A stretch of 12,110 nucleotides of DNA from CAMEON01 sp045645165 (GCA_045645165.1 JAZRIF010000162.1:1-12110); one strand, 5' to 3'; shown: positions 1 through 7,768, numbered from the stretch's first letter. The notes: generated by a model not told the origin, from the sequence alone. A program made the numbers and translations.

Positions 1-1454
1 GCCCAGAAGCAGACAAAGCCGTCTCTGCCAAGATCGTGACCCAACGTGTGGGTGATCTTGGACTTACCGTTTCCGTCAAAGACGGTCACGTCGTGCTCGT
101 TCTGGATGACGAAGCGGCAGATGAGCTGCTTGCTGCCATCCTCCTTGAGGTAGACCGATATCTCGTTGTTGACGGTATCGTCCTCAATGAGGATGTGTCG
201 CATATTCGCGAAGGAGATATCGGAGGTGTACATCTTGGTGGCCGGCCAGCCCGTGATGAGACCGATACGGTTATCGTGGAAGGCCAGCCAGATGCCGTCG
301 GGACCCGTGGCGCGGAACTGATCCCGCTGGGTCACACGCAGACCCACGTAGGAGGCCACGTTGTCCACGGTGCCCTTGCGGTCAGCCAGCAGATCCAGCT
401 CGATATAGACCTTCTCACCCCGTACCCGCCGGGTCATATCCAAATAGCAATGCTCGGTAGTGCCTACCACCATGCCGTCCTCGAATACCGCGGTGCCGTT
501 GTGGCTCCAGTTCTTATCCCCCGCAATGGAGGTGTTGAAATCTTGCTTGTAGCTGTTTTTCACAGTGGTCGTGGGATTTCCGGGCACCGTCCAGCTGACC
601 TTGAGATTGTCGAAGGTCACCTCTCCGTTGTCCTGATGTGCCCACACCGCCACGTAACCGTTCTCGGGGATATCGTAGCCGAACTTGGCGTTGATCTGCT
701 CCGCACCGTTTTTGTCGCTGACGGTCACGTTCTTGCTGTCGGTGATGACTACGCGGAACACGAGGGTCTTGTCACCACCCTCATCCACGTAGACCGAAAT
801 GATATTATCCGTTTGGTTATCCTCTACGGTGACGGTGCGGGTCTTGGTGAAGTCAAAGCCGCTCTCGAAGAGGGTAATATTCGGCCAGCCGTTGATGATA
901 CCGACTCTGCTGCCTTGGAAGGTCAGCCAGATACCGTTCTGTCCCACGGCGGCAAACTGATCGTCATACTTGGGAAGGCGGAGGGCGATATAGCCCGAGT
1001 CGTTGGGGATCGCCCCGGGGCGGTTGGCTTTCAGATCCACTGTGACCGTGACCACGTCGGCCTTGGCCTTGTGCTTGATCGCCACGTAGGGATGCTGACT
1101 GCCCGTGGCGGTCAGGTATCCCTTGGAGGTATCGGCCATCTCGTTGATCGTCCAGTCCGGATCATTTGCGCTGATGGGCTCGGAGAAGTCCTGGGTATAC
1201 TCGTAATGCTCATCGGGCTTGGTCTCGGGAGCCTGGGACTCGGTCTCGGGGGCGACGTTGTCTACGAAGTAGTAGGTCTCGGGCTCGGGAGTCTCGACCT
1301 CGGTGGGGGCTTCGGTGGGCTGCTCCGTGGGCGTATCCGTCACGGTGGGAGCCTCGGTCTCGGTCGTGGGATCATCCCCGCGGCAGGCGGAAAGGATCAG
1401 GGTCACAGCTAAGAGAGTCAGAAGAATGATGAACAATTTGTTATAGGGCTTCAT
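1..1454 (-). CDS. Lipoprotein with two tandem concanavalin-like domains (3' end cut by window edge)
   Basis: Partial CDS: 484 codons are open from ATG at 1454 to the left edge with no stop. Residues 1-23 form a lipoprotein signal peptide (basic start, hydrophobic core, lipobox L-S-A-C, Cys24). Residues 25-85 are a Thr/Pro/Glu-rich tether. Two copies of a ~200-residue beta-rich domain follow. Copy 1 begins YTQDF at residue 86 and copy 2 begins YKQDF at residue 302. Both carry the matching signatures GIWLTF / GIWLAF and GWP about 213 residues apart. The pattern resembles laminin-G/concanavalin-A-like sandwich domains that often bind carbohydrate, but no catalytic residues can be assigned. It is the last visible gene of a three-lipoprotein operon, 10 nt after the glycosidase stop. 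Inferred role: surface glycan binding. It could instead be an adhesin or structural surface protein, and further domains may lie outside the window. Confidence 0.85.
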   Translation of the reverse strand, partial: MKPYNKLFIILLTLLAVTLILSACRGDDPTTETEAPTVTDTPTEQPTEAPTEVETPEPETYYFVDNVAPETESQAPETKPDEHYEYTQDFSEPISANDPDWTINEMADTSKGYLTATGSQHPYVAIKHKAKADVVTVTVDLKANRPGAIPNDSGYIALRLPKYDDQFAAVGQNGIWLTFQGSRVGIINGWPNITLFESGFDFTKTRTVTVEDNQTDNIISVYVDEGGDKTLVFRVVITDSKNVTVSDKNGAEQINAKFGYDIPENGYVAVWAHQDNGEVTFDNLKVSWTVPGNPTTTVKNSYKQDFNTSIAGDKNWSHNGTAVFEDGMVVGTTEHCYLDMTRRVRGEKVYIELDLLADRKGTVDNVASYVGLRVTQRDQFRATGPDGIWLAFHDNRIGLITGWPATKMYTSDISFANMRHILIEDDTVNNEISVYLKEDGSKQLICRFVIQNEHDVTVFDGNGKSKITHTLGHDLGRDGFVCFW

Positions 1455-1460
1455 GGATAA

Positions 1461-1466
1461 CCTCCT
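1461..1466 (-). promoter_or_regulatory. Ribosome binding site overlapping upstream stop codon
   Basis: On the minus strand AGGAGG lies 6 nt before the ATG at 1454. Its first bases overlap the TAG stop (1467-1465) of the upstream glycosidase gene. Ribosomes finishing that gene sit on this site, so translational coupling of the two genes is likely. It also fixes the start of the downstream lipoprotein. Confidence 0.8.
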
Positions 1467-4400
1467 ATCCAAAGATCTTGAATTCGTAGATGCTGAACCA
1501 GTTCTCCCCGTCTCGCTTGGCGCGGAGATAGCGGGCTTCGATATTCAGGTCGGTGAGTATGACCATCAGCTCGTCCTTTTTCCCTTCGTACAGGGTATGG
1601 TAGGTCTCTCCGTCCGGGGAATACTCGATGCGGTAGGGCACCCACGCGGACTCCAGCACCAACTCAATGGCCTTGACGGTGTGTACCGACTTCAGATCCA
1701 CCGTCAGGGTGGCATCGCCGCTCTGCTGGGAGGACCAACGGGTATCGTAGTTGCCGTCTACCGCGTAAGCGGGGGCATTGCCGCCCTCGACATTGATGGC
1801 TTGGGTGGGCTTGCGGAAGGCGAGATTCTCACCCGCAAAGGGATCGGAGCTGTTCCTGTCCGCTTCGGTTGCCTCAAAGACCCGCCACTCGTAGATGCCT
1901 TGGTTGTCGGCGCGGATGATCTTGACACGGATATACCGCGCCTCGGCTCCGTGGAGATTGATGACGCTGTAGCCGCTTCCTTCGTCGGCGTAGCATCGGT
2001 AATCGGTGAAGGTCGCGCCGTTATCCGAGAGCTGGATCATGTACACCGTATGGATGGCGTACCAGCTTAGGGTCATTTCTCCAATGGCGGTCTTTTTGCC
2101 CAGATCCAGGGTGATGGTCGCGCCGTTCTCACCGGGATTCCAGAGAGAACAGGTGTCGCCATCATTGACGAGACGGCCGTCGCCCTTGGAGGCGTTGACG
2201 CTTGCCCCCTCAGCCAGATTCTTGCGGGTCTCGGGTACCGGGACGGTGTAGGTCTTCTTGGAGATGTAGTCGAAGGTCACCTCGGGAACGCATTGGTTTT
2301 CCACGTCAAGGATCACCTGCTTTTCGGTGACGGTGAAGGTGTCGGTGAACTTTATATCCTTCACCGAAGCCCCGATAGAGACGGTATACGCTCCGCTGTC
2401 AAGGATCCATGCGCTGTCTCCCTCGTCGTAGGACTTCAGCGCGTCCTCGGTAACCGTGATCTTGACGGTTTCGGACTCTCCGGGAGCCAGAAGTCCCGTC
2501 TTGGCAAAGCCGCAAAGCTCCAGCTTGGCTTGCTCCAGCGTGGTCTCGGGCTTGGAGATATAGCCCTGCACGATCTCACGGCCGGACGTTGAGCCGGTGT
2601 TGGTAACGGTCACCGAGACCGAGATGTTCCCGTTTTTCTTTTGGGTGAAGACGGGGGTGGAGTAGGTAAAGGACGTGTAGGACAGGCCAAAGCCGAAGGG
2701 GAAGGCCACGTCCACCCCGAAGGTCTCGTAGTAGCGGTAGCCCACGTAGATATCCTCGTAGTAGGTCACGTCATGGAGACCGCCGGGGAAATAATCGTAG
2801 GCGGGGGTGGACTCAAAGGTCATAGGCCACGTAGCGGTGAGCTTGCCCGCAGGGTTGGTCTTGCCCGCCAGCACATTGGCCACGGCGTGCCCCGCCTGCT
2901 CACCGGGGTAGCCGATGTACAGGATGGCATCCACGCTGTCCCGCCAGGAGGCGGTTTCAATGGGATTGCCCGTATTGATGAGGACAGTAACCTTCTTGCC
3001 CGCGGCGTGGAAGGCCTTGCTGACACGGTCGATCATGTCCCGCTCGGTCTGATTCAAGCGGAAGTCACCGAGGCGGTTACTGCTGTCCACGCCCTCGATG
3101 GCCTGGCGGGACAGGACGATCACCGCCGTGTCCGCTTCCTCCGCGCACCGCTCGGCGTAAGAGTCCGTCACCTCTACGTCCTTGGAGGGATCGTTCACGT
3201 CGTGGGCCTCACAGCCACGGAAGGGAGAGCCGCTCTCGTCGTAGAGTGTCAGGGCGTCGCTGGCCTTGATGCCGTCAAAGATGCTGATATTGGTCTTGGA
3301 ATGGACGACACCCGAGCCGCCGCCGCCATAAACAGTAGCAAAGGAACCGTTTCCGAAGAGGGCTACGGTCGCTCCCTTGTTCAGGGGCAGAGCGGCATCA
3401 TTCTTGAGCAGCACGAAGGACTCCTCGGCTGCCTGTCTTGCCAGCTCAGCGTGGGCTTCATAGTCTACGCCCTCTTTCTTCTCTCCCTTGGCGGTGCGGG
3501 TCTTGGCGACCACCGAGAGGATGTTGCGGCAACAGGTGTCCAGAGCCTCCATGCTGACGGTACCGCTGTTGACAGCGGCCATCAGAATAGCGGGATCGTC
3601 GGGGTTGCCCGGCATATTAAGGTCGTTCATGGCCTTGATCTTGCTGTCGATACTGCCCGTTACACCGCCCCAATCGCTGGTGACCATACCCACAAAGCCG
3701 AACTCATCCCGCAGAATGTTCACCAGAAGCTCCCGCTCGGTGGCGTTGTGGTTGCGGTTGATGCGGTTGTAGGAGGACATGACCACCCAAGGAGCACTGT
3801 CACGGACGGCAATACCAAAGCCCTTGAGGTAGATCTCGCGGAGAGCGCGCTCGGTGACGTTGGCCGAGTAGATGACGCAGGAGGTCTCTTGATTGTTGAC
3901 GGCGAAATGCTTGATCTCAGCACCGATGCCCGTGGACTGCACGCCGTTCACATAGGCGGACATGAGGTATCCCGTCAAAAGCGGATCCTCGGAGCTGTAC
4001 TCGAAATTGCGCCCGCCGAAGGTGTTCTTCTGGATATTCATACCGGGGGCCAGGAGGATATCCGTACCGAAGGCACGGCCGTCCAGACCGATGGCCTCAC
4101 CCACACGGTAGATCAAATCCTTATCCCAGGAGTTTGAGATATTCGTAACCGAGGGATACCACACAGAGGGGGTACCGGCGTCGGAACGCACGCCCGCGGG
4201 GCCGTCGTTAAAACCGATGGCGGGAATGCCGTACTTCCGCAGAGCCAGCGTAGCACCCACCGCACCGCGCTTGGAGGTGGTCGCGGCACCCGAGGTCAGT
4301 TTTGCCTTTTCCTCCAGGGTCATAGCCGCCACCACACAGGCGACGGAATCCTCCGTGAGCTGAACTATGCCCTTTGACATGGTCAGATACAGGGAATCGA

Positions 4401-4872
4401 CAGGCTCGCCGTCAGCGGTTACAGCGTCTACCGTGATCGTGAGCTTTTCTTTGATCTTCCCGTTGGGGCAAGGGAGAGAGATCTCCAGAGGAGTCGCGGA
4501 GACCGAGACTCGCTGCTCGGCGATCTCTCCCTTGGCGTCTGCAAGCTTGCAGATCAGCTCACCCGTGACGGTATCGTCGCGGAGTAAGCAGGACAGGGAT
4601 AGAACGATATTATCACCCTCGGTCGTCAAGGTTTGGGCGGCCAAGGACAGGGCGGGAGGAGGCTCGGGCAGGGGCTCAGTCTCTTCCTCGGAGGTGGCAT
4701 CGGTGGGCGTCTCGGTGTCGGGGGACGTATCGGCGGCGGTATCGGTGCCGCTCTCCCCCACCGAATCGGATACAGGGGGGATGGTTCCATCATCGGGGCC
4801 GATGGGAGGCGTACAGCCACCGAGCAGCAGAACAGCGGCCAGAAGCAGAGCCGAGAGGGATCGGGTCTTCAT
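1465..4872 (-). CDS. Family 3 glycoside hydrolase lipoprotein with two F5/8 type C modules
   Basis: This 1135-aa protein is predicted to hydrolyse beta-linked glycosides at the outer face of the membrane. Residues 1-20 are a signal peptide ending in the lipobox L-G-G-C (Cys20), followed by an acidic Thr/Ser/Pro tether to about residue 75 and an unassigned beta-rich segment (80-165). The GH3 N-terminal barrel (about 178-460) shows FNDGPAGVR (221-229), KHFAVNNQE (321-329) and TSDWGG, where Asp400 is the expected nucleophile. The GH3 C-terminal domain (about 480-725) has EESFVLLKND and GGGGSG. Glu593 in EGVDSSNR is a candidate acid/base, less certain. A fibronectin III-like domain covers about 765-840. 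Two discoidin/F5-8C-like modules (about 884-1000 and 1015-1135), each starting NLA, probably bind sugars. ATG at 4872 is preceded by AAGGAG at 8 nt. Beta-glucosidase or beta-xylosidase are possible; the substrate cannot be read from sequence. Confidence 0.93.
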   Translation of the reverse strand: MKTRSLSALLLAAVLLLGGCTPPIGPDDGTIPPVSDSVGESGTDTAADTSPDTETPTDATSEEETEPLPEPPPALSLAAQTLTTEGDNIVLSLSCLLRDDTVTGELICKLADAKGEIAEQRVSVSATPLEISLPCPNGKIKEKLTITVDAVTADGEPVDSLYLTMSKGIVQLTEDSVACVVAAMTLEEKAKLTSGAATTSKRGAVGATLALRKYGIPAIGFNDGPAGVRSDAGTPSVWYPSVTNISNSWDKDLIYRVGEAIGLDGRAFGTDILLAPGMNIQKNTFGGRNFEYSSEDPLLTGYLMSAYVNGVQSTGIGAEIKHFAVNNQETSCVIYSANVTERALREIYLKGFGIAVRDSAPWVVMSSYNRINRNHNATERELLVNILRDEFGFVGMVTSDWGGVTGSIDSKIKAMNDLNMPGNPDDPAILMAAVNSGTVSMEALDTCCRNILSVVAKTRTAKGEKKEGVDYEAHAELARQAAEESFVLLKNDAALPLNKGATVALFGNGSFATVYGGGGSGVVHSKTNISIFDGIKASDALTLYDESGSPFRGCEAHDVNDPSKDVEVTDSYAERCAEEADTAVIVLSRQAIEGVDSSNRLGDFRLNQTERDMIDRVSKAFHAAGKKVTVLINTGNPIETASWRDSVDAILYIGYPGEQAGHAVANVLAGKTNPAGKLTATWPMTFESTPAYDYFPGGLHDVTYYEDIYVGYRYYETFGVDVAFPFGFGLSYTSFTYSTPVFTQKKNGNISVSVTVTNTGSTSGREIVQGYISKPETTLEQAKLELCGFAKTGLLAPGESETVKITVTEDALKSYDEGDSAWILDSGAYTVSIGASVKDIKFTDTFTVTEKQVILDVENQCVPEVTFDYISKKTYTVPVPETRKNLAEGASVNASKGDGRLVNDGDTCSLWNPGENGATITLDLGKKTAIGEMTLSWYAIHTVYMIQLSDNGATFTDYRCYADEGSGYSVINLHGAEARYIRVKIIRADNQGIYEWRVFEATEADRNSSDPFAGENLAFRKPTQAINVEGGNAPAYAVDGNYDTRWSSQQSGDATLTVDLKSVHTVKAIELVLESAWVPYRIEYSPDGETYHTLYEGKKDELMVILTDLNIEARYLRAKRDGENWFSIYEFKIFG

Positions 4873-4904
4873 TGCATGATCTCCTTAACAAGTAGAATTC
4901 GGTA

Positions 4905-5717
4905 TCAGTCGGGGAGGATCTCGCCGTTGGGCAGTCCGGGCCATTCCTCCAGAGTGGCTACGAGATCGTAGCCGTAGTACAGCTCGCTGTTGGGGTCATC
5001 GTTCTCTACCATTTTGTAATAACCGGGGGTAAGGCCGTAGGTGTCCTTAATGACCCAAACGTAGGTGCCCTCCAGCCCGGAAATGATATCCAGCTCGTAG
5101 AGGTCGGAGTAGTAGGCATAGCCCACGATGCCGTCCTGCTTGTTCTGATCGTCGTAGATCACGCCGTGATCCATGACGAAATCACAATTCTTCCACCAGT
5201 AGGCGATGCGGTAGAAGCAGCCATCGTCGGGGATATCCAGCTTCAGGGAGACGTTTGGGTCGGCATCCATCTGGATATTGCCGCCGTAGCCCTCCAGCCA
5301 GTCCAACGCATCCTGCATGCTGTAAAACTCCGCGCCGTCGGAGGTGTGGCAAATGACTTGATCGAACTCATAGCGTCCATCGTAGACGGGGGTTTTGCCG
5401 TCAAAGGCGGTGCCCACTTGAATGAGGTTGTAGTAAGGATTCTGAGGATCACTCTCGTCCCAGTCCTCGCGGGTGGGGCGGTGGGTCTCAATTTCCTCGG
5501 TGGGGGCTTCGGTGACCTCCTCGGTGGGAACCTCGGTAGGGACTTCGGTAGGCTCCTCGGTGGGAGCTTCGGTGAGCTCCGCCGACTCGGTCGCGGGCAA
5601 CGTGACGGGGGCGGTCTCCGCCGTGGTCTCCTGCTCCTTGGCTGAGTCGCAAGCTGCGAGGAGACCGACAGCGAGGGTGAGGGCCAGCCCTGTGACCATG
5701 ATCTTATGATGCTTCAT
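4905..5717 (-). CDS. Lipoprotein with TE-x-P repeat tether and unrecognised C-terminal domain
   Basis: 270 aa, first gene of the three-lipoprotein operon, ending 32 nt before the glycosidase start. ATG at 5717 is chosen because GGGAGG lies 5 nt upstream and the product then begins with a clean signal peptide: KHHK, a hydrophobic stretch, and lipobox L-A-A-C with Cys23. An in-frame start 27 codons upstream would bury the signal peptide and overlap the transcription start, so it was rejected. Residues 24-80 are a Thr/Glu/Pro tether. Residues about 85-270 form an acidic, aromatic-rich globular domain with only two cysteines (Cys110 region and Cys168 region). I do not recognise this family. Given its neighbours, a surface ligand- or glycan-binding role is an inference only. 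Confidence 0.85.
   Translation of the reverse strand: MKHHKIMVTGLALTLAVGLLAACDSAKEQETTAETAPVTLPATESAELTEAPTEEPTEVPTEVPTEEVTEAPTEEIETHRPTREDWDESDPQNPYYNLIQVGTAFDGKTPVYDGRYEFDQVICHTSDGAEFYSMQDALDWLEGYGGNIQMDADPNVSLKLDIPDDGCFYRIAYWWKNCDFVMDHGVIYDDQNKQDGIVGYAYYSDLYELDIISGLEGTYVWVIKDTYGLTPGYYKMVENDDPNSELYYGYDLVATLEEWPGLPNGEILPD
5484..5573 (-). repeat. Low-complexity coding repeat for the TE-x-P tether
   Basis: Codons for residues 49-78 of the lipoprotein repeat the pattern Thr-Glu-x-Pro (TEAP, TEEP, TEVP, TEVP, then TEAP). They form a run of similar 12-nt units, seen on the plus strand as repeated 'cctcggtggg'-type strings. Such extended acidic linkers commonly span the cell wall. The units are prone to expansion or contraction, so tether length may vary among strains. 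Confidence 0.75.
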
Positions 5718-5728
5718 ATGTACCTCCC

Positions 5729-5776
5729 GGAATGTTTGATTTTCCTTTCGTATCTTCAAATTTCCAAAAACATTCC
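5729..5776 (-). promoter_or_regulatory. 5' leader stem abutting the ribosome binding site
   Basis: A perfect 9-bp inverted repeat (GGAATGTTT at 5729-5737, AAACATTCC at 5768-5776) encloses a 30-nt loop. It lies in the predicted 5' leader of the lipoprotein operon. In the mRNA the 3' side of the stem ends directly at the GGGAGG ribosome binding site (5723-5728). It may stabilise the transcript or modulate initiation. The stem is visible in the sequence; the function is inferred. Confidence 0.5.
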
Positions 5777-5788
5777 AATTCATTATAT

Positions 5789-5817
5789 AGTATAGCACAA
5801 ATAAATTGCTTTTTCAA
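5789..5817 (-). promoter_or_regulatory. Promoter of the three-lipoprotein operon
   Basis: Minus strand: -35 TTGAAA (5817-5812), a 17-nt spacer and -10 TATACT (5794-5789). Transcription should start near 5782, giving a leader of about 65 nt before the ATG at 5717. An AATTG-N6-CAATT inverted repeat (5804-5819) overlaps the -35 box and could be a regulator site. Confidence 0.75.
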
Positions 5818-5839
5818 TTATAAATACGGGGCTTGAATA

Positions 5840-5868
5840 TTGCATTTCCGATGATTTTGTGATATAAT
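5840..5868 (+). promoter_or_regulatory. Promoter of the AraC-type regulator gene
   Basis: Plus strand: -35 TTGCAT (5840-5845), a 17-nt spacer and a consensus -10 TATAAT (5863-5868). Transcription should start near 5875, about 25 nt before the ATG. Its -35 box is separated by only 22 bp from the divergent -35 box of the lipoprotein operon, so one bound regulator could affect both promoters. Confidence 0.78.
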
Positions 5869-5899
5869 ATACAAAAAACCAACGCAGAAAGGAGTGCAC

Positions 5900-6748
5900 A
5901 TGGAATACATCGGTATCTGCGCCAACGAAAGGATAGATCCCACCCCCGAGGCGGACGGGTATGCCGCCCACTCCCACGATTCCTACGAGATCTTTCTGCC
6001 CGTGGCGGGTTCTTTCGAATTCGAGGTGTCGAATTACCTGTATACGGTGGGACGAGGTTCTGTTCTGCTCTTACCGCCCTGGGTGACCCATCGCCTGGTC
6101 GTCAAGGACAGCGAACCGTTGGAGTACCTGTACATACAGTTTACCCCGAGAGCCATCCCCGATGAATCGGAGATGCTGGCGGCCATAGAAGCATTGTTTA
6201 ACCGTCACGGCGAGGGTGAGCAGAGTATGCGCCGACTCTCCGGGGAGAGCTTTTCATACGTGTACGCGGCGGTCAAGCGGCTTTGTATCTCAAGTACGAA
6301 AGACGTACATGAGCAATTTTTCCGCATACTCTTTCCCGTTTTATGTGAGATCCTCGCATACGGAACGCCCGTCAGCGGAAAATATGACGGCTTTACCAAG
6401 GAGCCGTCGCGCCAAAGCACGCTGACGGATCAGATCATTGAGTATATTTCCCAGCACTACGCGGACATACAGGATCTTTCCTTTGTGGTTGACGTCTTTC
6501 ACTACAGCACGGTTCACGTCAACAGCCTGTTCAAGAATCGTCTGGGCGTGTCTCTGTGGCGATACGTTCTTCACATCCGTTTGGATCGCGCCTGCGATAT
6601 GCTGGTCAATGGTATTCACGCGAGCGAGGTGGCTCTATCCTGTGGGTTTAAGGATTATTCTACATTCTACCGAATGTTCAAAAAGAGCTACGGAATCACG
6701 CCCACGGAGTGCAGGCGGATGGGGAAGAAGCCGGAAATGGTAAGATGA
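5900..6748 (+). CDS. AraC family transcriptional regulator with N-terminal cupin domain
   Basis: 282 aa. An N-terminal cupin-like sensor (about 15-85) contains HSHDSYEIFLPVAG with His24 and His26, and the RGSVLLLPPWVTH segment typical of AraC effector domains. The C-terminal AraC DNA-binding domain (about 175-275) has two helix-turn-helix units. The second holds the family signature VALSCGFKDYSTFYRMFKKSYG followed by TPTE. The ATG at 5900 is 5 nt after GGAG. An upstream in-frame GTG at 5894 lies on the ribosome binding site itself and was rejected. The gene diverges from the surface glycosidase operon, and such pairs are commonly regulator and target. Likely role: sugar-responsive activator of that operon. 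The effector is not identifiable. Confidence 0.92.
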   Translation: MEYIGICANERIDPTPEADGYAAHSHDSYEIFLPVAGSFEFEVSNYLYTVGRGSVLLLPPWVTHRLVVKDSEPLEYLYIQFTPRAIPDESEMLAAIEALFNRHGEGEQSMRRLSGESFSYVYAAVKRLCISSTKDVHEQFFRILFPVLCEILAYGTPVSGKYDGFTKEPSRQSTLTDQIIEYISQHYADIQDLSFVVDVFHYSTVHVNSLFKNRLGVSLWRYVLHIRLDRACDMLVNGIHASEVALSCGFKDYSTFYRMFKKSYGITPTECRRMGKKPEMVR

Positions 6749-6810
6749 TTGCGACATGATGATCGCCCCGATTTTTCACCTTTCGGCGTGTCCAGTGTAG
6801 CATAGCTCTC

Positions 6811-6951
6811 GCAGCTGTCAACGTGAAAAAATATCGCTGAAAAATGAAATACAACCGAGAAAGTCAAGTAGCAATACTTGGCTTTTTCTTTATCCACAAG
6901 CAATATTTTTTCGTGTACTGGCATGGGACGATACTCCTCGTTGACATCTGC
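6811..6951. repeat. Extended imperfect inverted repeat (about 141 nt) between the regulator and the accessory block
   Basis: Three nested pairings are visible: GCAGCTGTCAACG (6811-6823) with CGTTGACATCTGC (6939-6951), one mismatch in 13; GAAAAAATAT (6825-6834) with ATATTTTTTC (6903-6912), perfect; and an inner 14-bp stem with a GCAA loop (6857-6888). The stretch 6828-6843 is identical over 16 nt to 10742-10757 in the hairpin downstream of the rep gene. It occupies most of the roughly 290-nt gap between the AraC gene and the sigma-like gene. No gene is supported in this gap. A lone TTGACA at 6941 has no convincing -10 box. Confidence 0.7.
6857..6893 (+). terminator. Rho-independent terminator downstream of the AraC gene
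   Basis: A 14-bp stem (6857-6870 with 6875-6888, including two G-U pairs) closes on a GCAA tetraloop. Its 3' arm ends in the T-rich run TTTTTCTTTAT. It is 109 nt after the AraC stop codon and would end that transcript. It also forms the tip of the larger inverted repeat at 6811-6951, so it may have a second role in DNA or RNA structure. Confidence 0.6.
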
Positions 6952-7041
6952 ACACCTCACTCGAGATGAGCACGAATCCCTCCCGACCTATGCTCCCCCG
7001 ACCCTGCCGAAAGGCGAAATAAAAATCGGGAGGTATAGAAA

Positions 7042-7680
7042 ATGAAAACCGAAACCAAAGAAAGAATCACCAACGAAAACACAAGGATCACCGAGAGCAA
7101 TGTCCAGCATATCGGTGAGTGCATTGCATTGTCTGCTATCAAGAAAATGATGCGGTTTGCACATCATCCACGCTCGCTGGATAAGCTGTACGCCGGTCTT
7201 GTCGAGGACATTTACGGCAACAGAGGCTACAACACGACTTTCTCGGACGGTTACGACTTAGCATCCGAGGTGATTTACTTCCTTTGTCATTACATCGGGC
7301 GTAACCTGGATGATCAGGCCTGCCAGAATCGCAAGGGTGAGCTTATGACTGTCCGCTTTGCCTGCTACAGATATGCCCTGCGGTACATTGGAAAGGAATA
7401 TCTGTCCGCGTTTAAGACCATCAGCATCGAAGAATGCTCTCCTTCGGTCGCTTCCATTGATTTCGAGACTCAGTACGAGATCGAGGATTACACCAAGGTC
7501 GATACGATCATCCATCAAATGCGCTTGACCATTGTAGAAGAAGAAACCTTGAATTACTACATGGCCGGACTCGGATTCGTAGAGATCGCGCAGATGCAGA
7601 ATGTCAATAATACGACTGTCTGGCGCAGAAGGAAGAGCATACAGAAAAAGTACCTTCGATATATAGTCATGCAAGACTGA
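7042..7680 (+). CDS. Sigma-factor-like helix-turn-helix protein of a mobile-element type
   Basis: 212 aa, ATG at 7042 preceded by GGGAGG at 8 nt. The central part (about 65-125; SDGYDLASEVIYFLCHYIG, then RFACYRYALRYIGKEY) resembles sigma-70 region 2-like helices. The C-terminus (about 150-208; EEETLNYYMAGLGFVEIAQM, then NNTTVWRRRKSIQKKYLRYI) looks like a region 4-type helix-turn-helix. The N-terminal 20 residues are polar and probably disordered. Small proteins of this kind occur in integrative elements of gut Clostridia; whether they direct transcription is not established from the sequence. No clear promoter is seen upstream. It is convergent with the XRE gene, separated by a hairpin at 7704-7723. 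It could regulate element genes; it has no obvious role in the carbohydrate locus. Confidence 0.7.
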   Translation: MKTETKERITNENTRITESNVQHIGECIALSAIKKMMRFAHHPRSLDKLYAGLVEDIYGNRGYNTTFSDGYDLASEVIYFLCHYIGRNLDDQACQNRKGELMTVRFACYRYALRYIGKEYLSAFKTISIEECSPSVASIDFETQYEIEDYTKVDTIIHQMRLTIVEEETLNYYMAGLGFVEIAQMQNVNNTTVWRRRKSIQKKYLRYIVMQD

Positions 7681-7700
7681 TCCGATTTACACATAAACAC

Positions 7701-7723
7701 AAAAGGGAGCTTTGCGGCTCCCT
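7701..7723 (-). terminator. Intrinsic terminator between convergent genes
   Basis: A 7-bp stem AGGGAGC (7704-7710) with GCTCCCT (7717-7723) encloses a 6-nt loop. Read on the minus strand it is followed by TTTTGTGTTT, fitting termination of the XRE gene, whose stop is 46 nt upstream. On the plus strand the trailing bases are not T-rich, so it is at best a weak terminator for the sigma-like gene. Confidence 0.6.
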
Positions 7724-7768
7724 AAAGTTATGCGATATGGAGAAACTCCGCACGAGGCGGGGTAGCAG

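Noticed and set aside
36..1412. 458-codon open frame on the plus strand
   Set aside because: It is antisense to the tandem-domain lipoprotein, has no ribosome binding site, and its translation is low-complexity Gly/Val/Leu typical of a shadow frame. The minus frame has a signal peptide and internal domain repeats.
2641..4137. 498-codon open frame on the plus strand
   Set aside because: It is antisense to the GH3 gene; its composition is explained by the opposing codons, and it has no recognisable domain or start signals.
5484..5573. Repeated 12-nt units considered as a CRISPR-like or intergenic repeat
   Set aside because: The units are in frame and encode the Thr-Glu-x-Pro tether of a lipoprotein, with no spacers.
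6688..6960. 90-codon minus-strand open frame after the AraC gene
   Set aside because: It overlaps the AraC 3' end and runs through the terminator and extended inverted repeat, with no ribosome binding site or domain.
6941..6969. TTGACA as the -35 box of a promoter for the sigma-like gene
   Set aside because: No acceptable -10 box lies 16-18 nt downstream, and the TTGACA is part of the outer arm of an inverted repeat.
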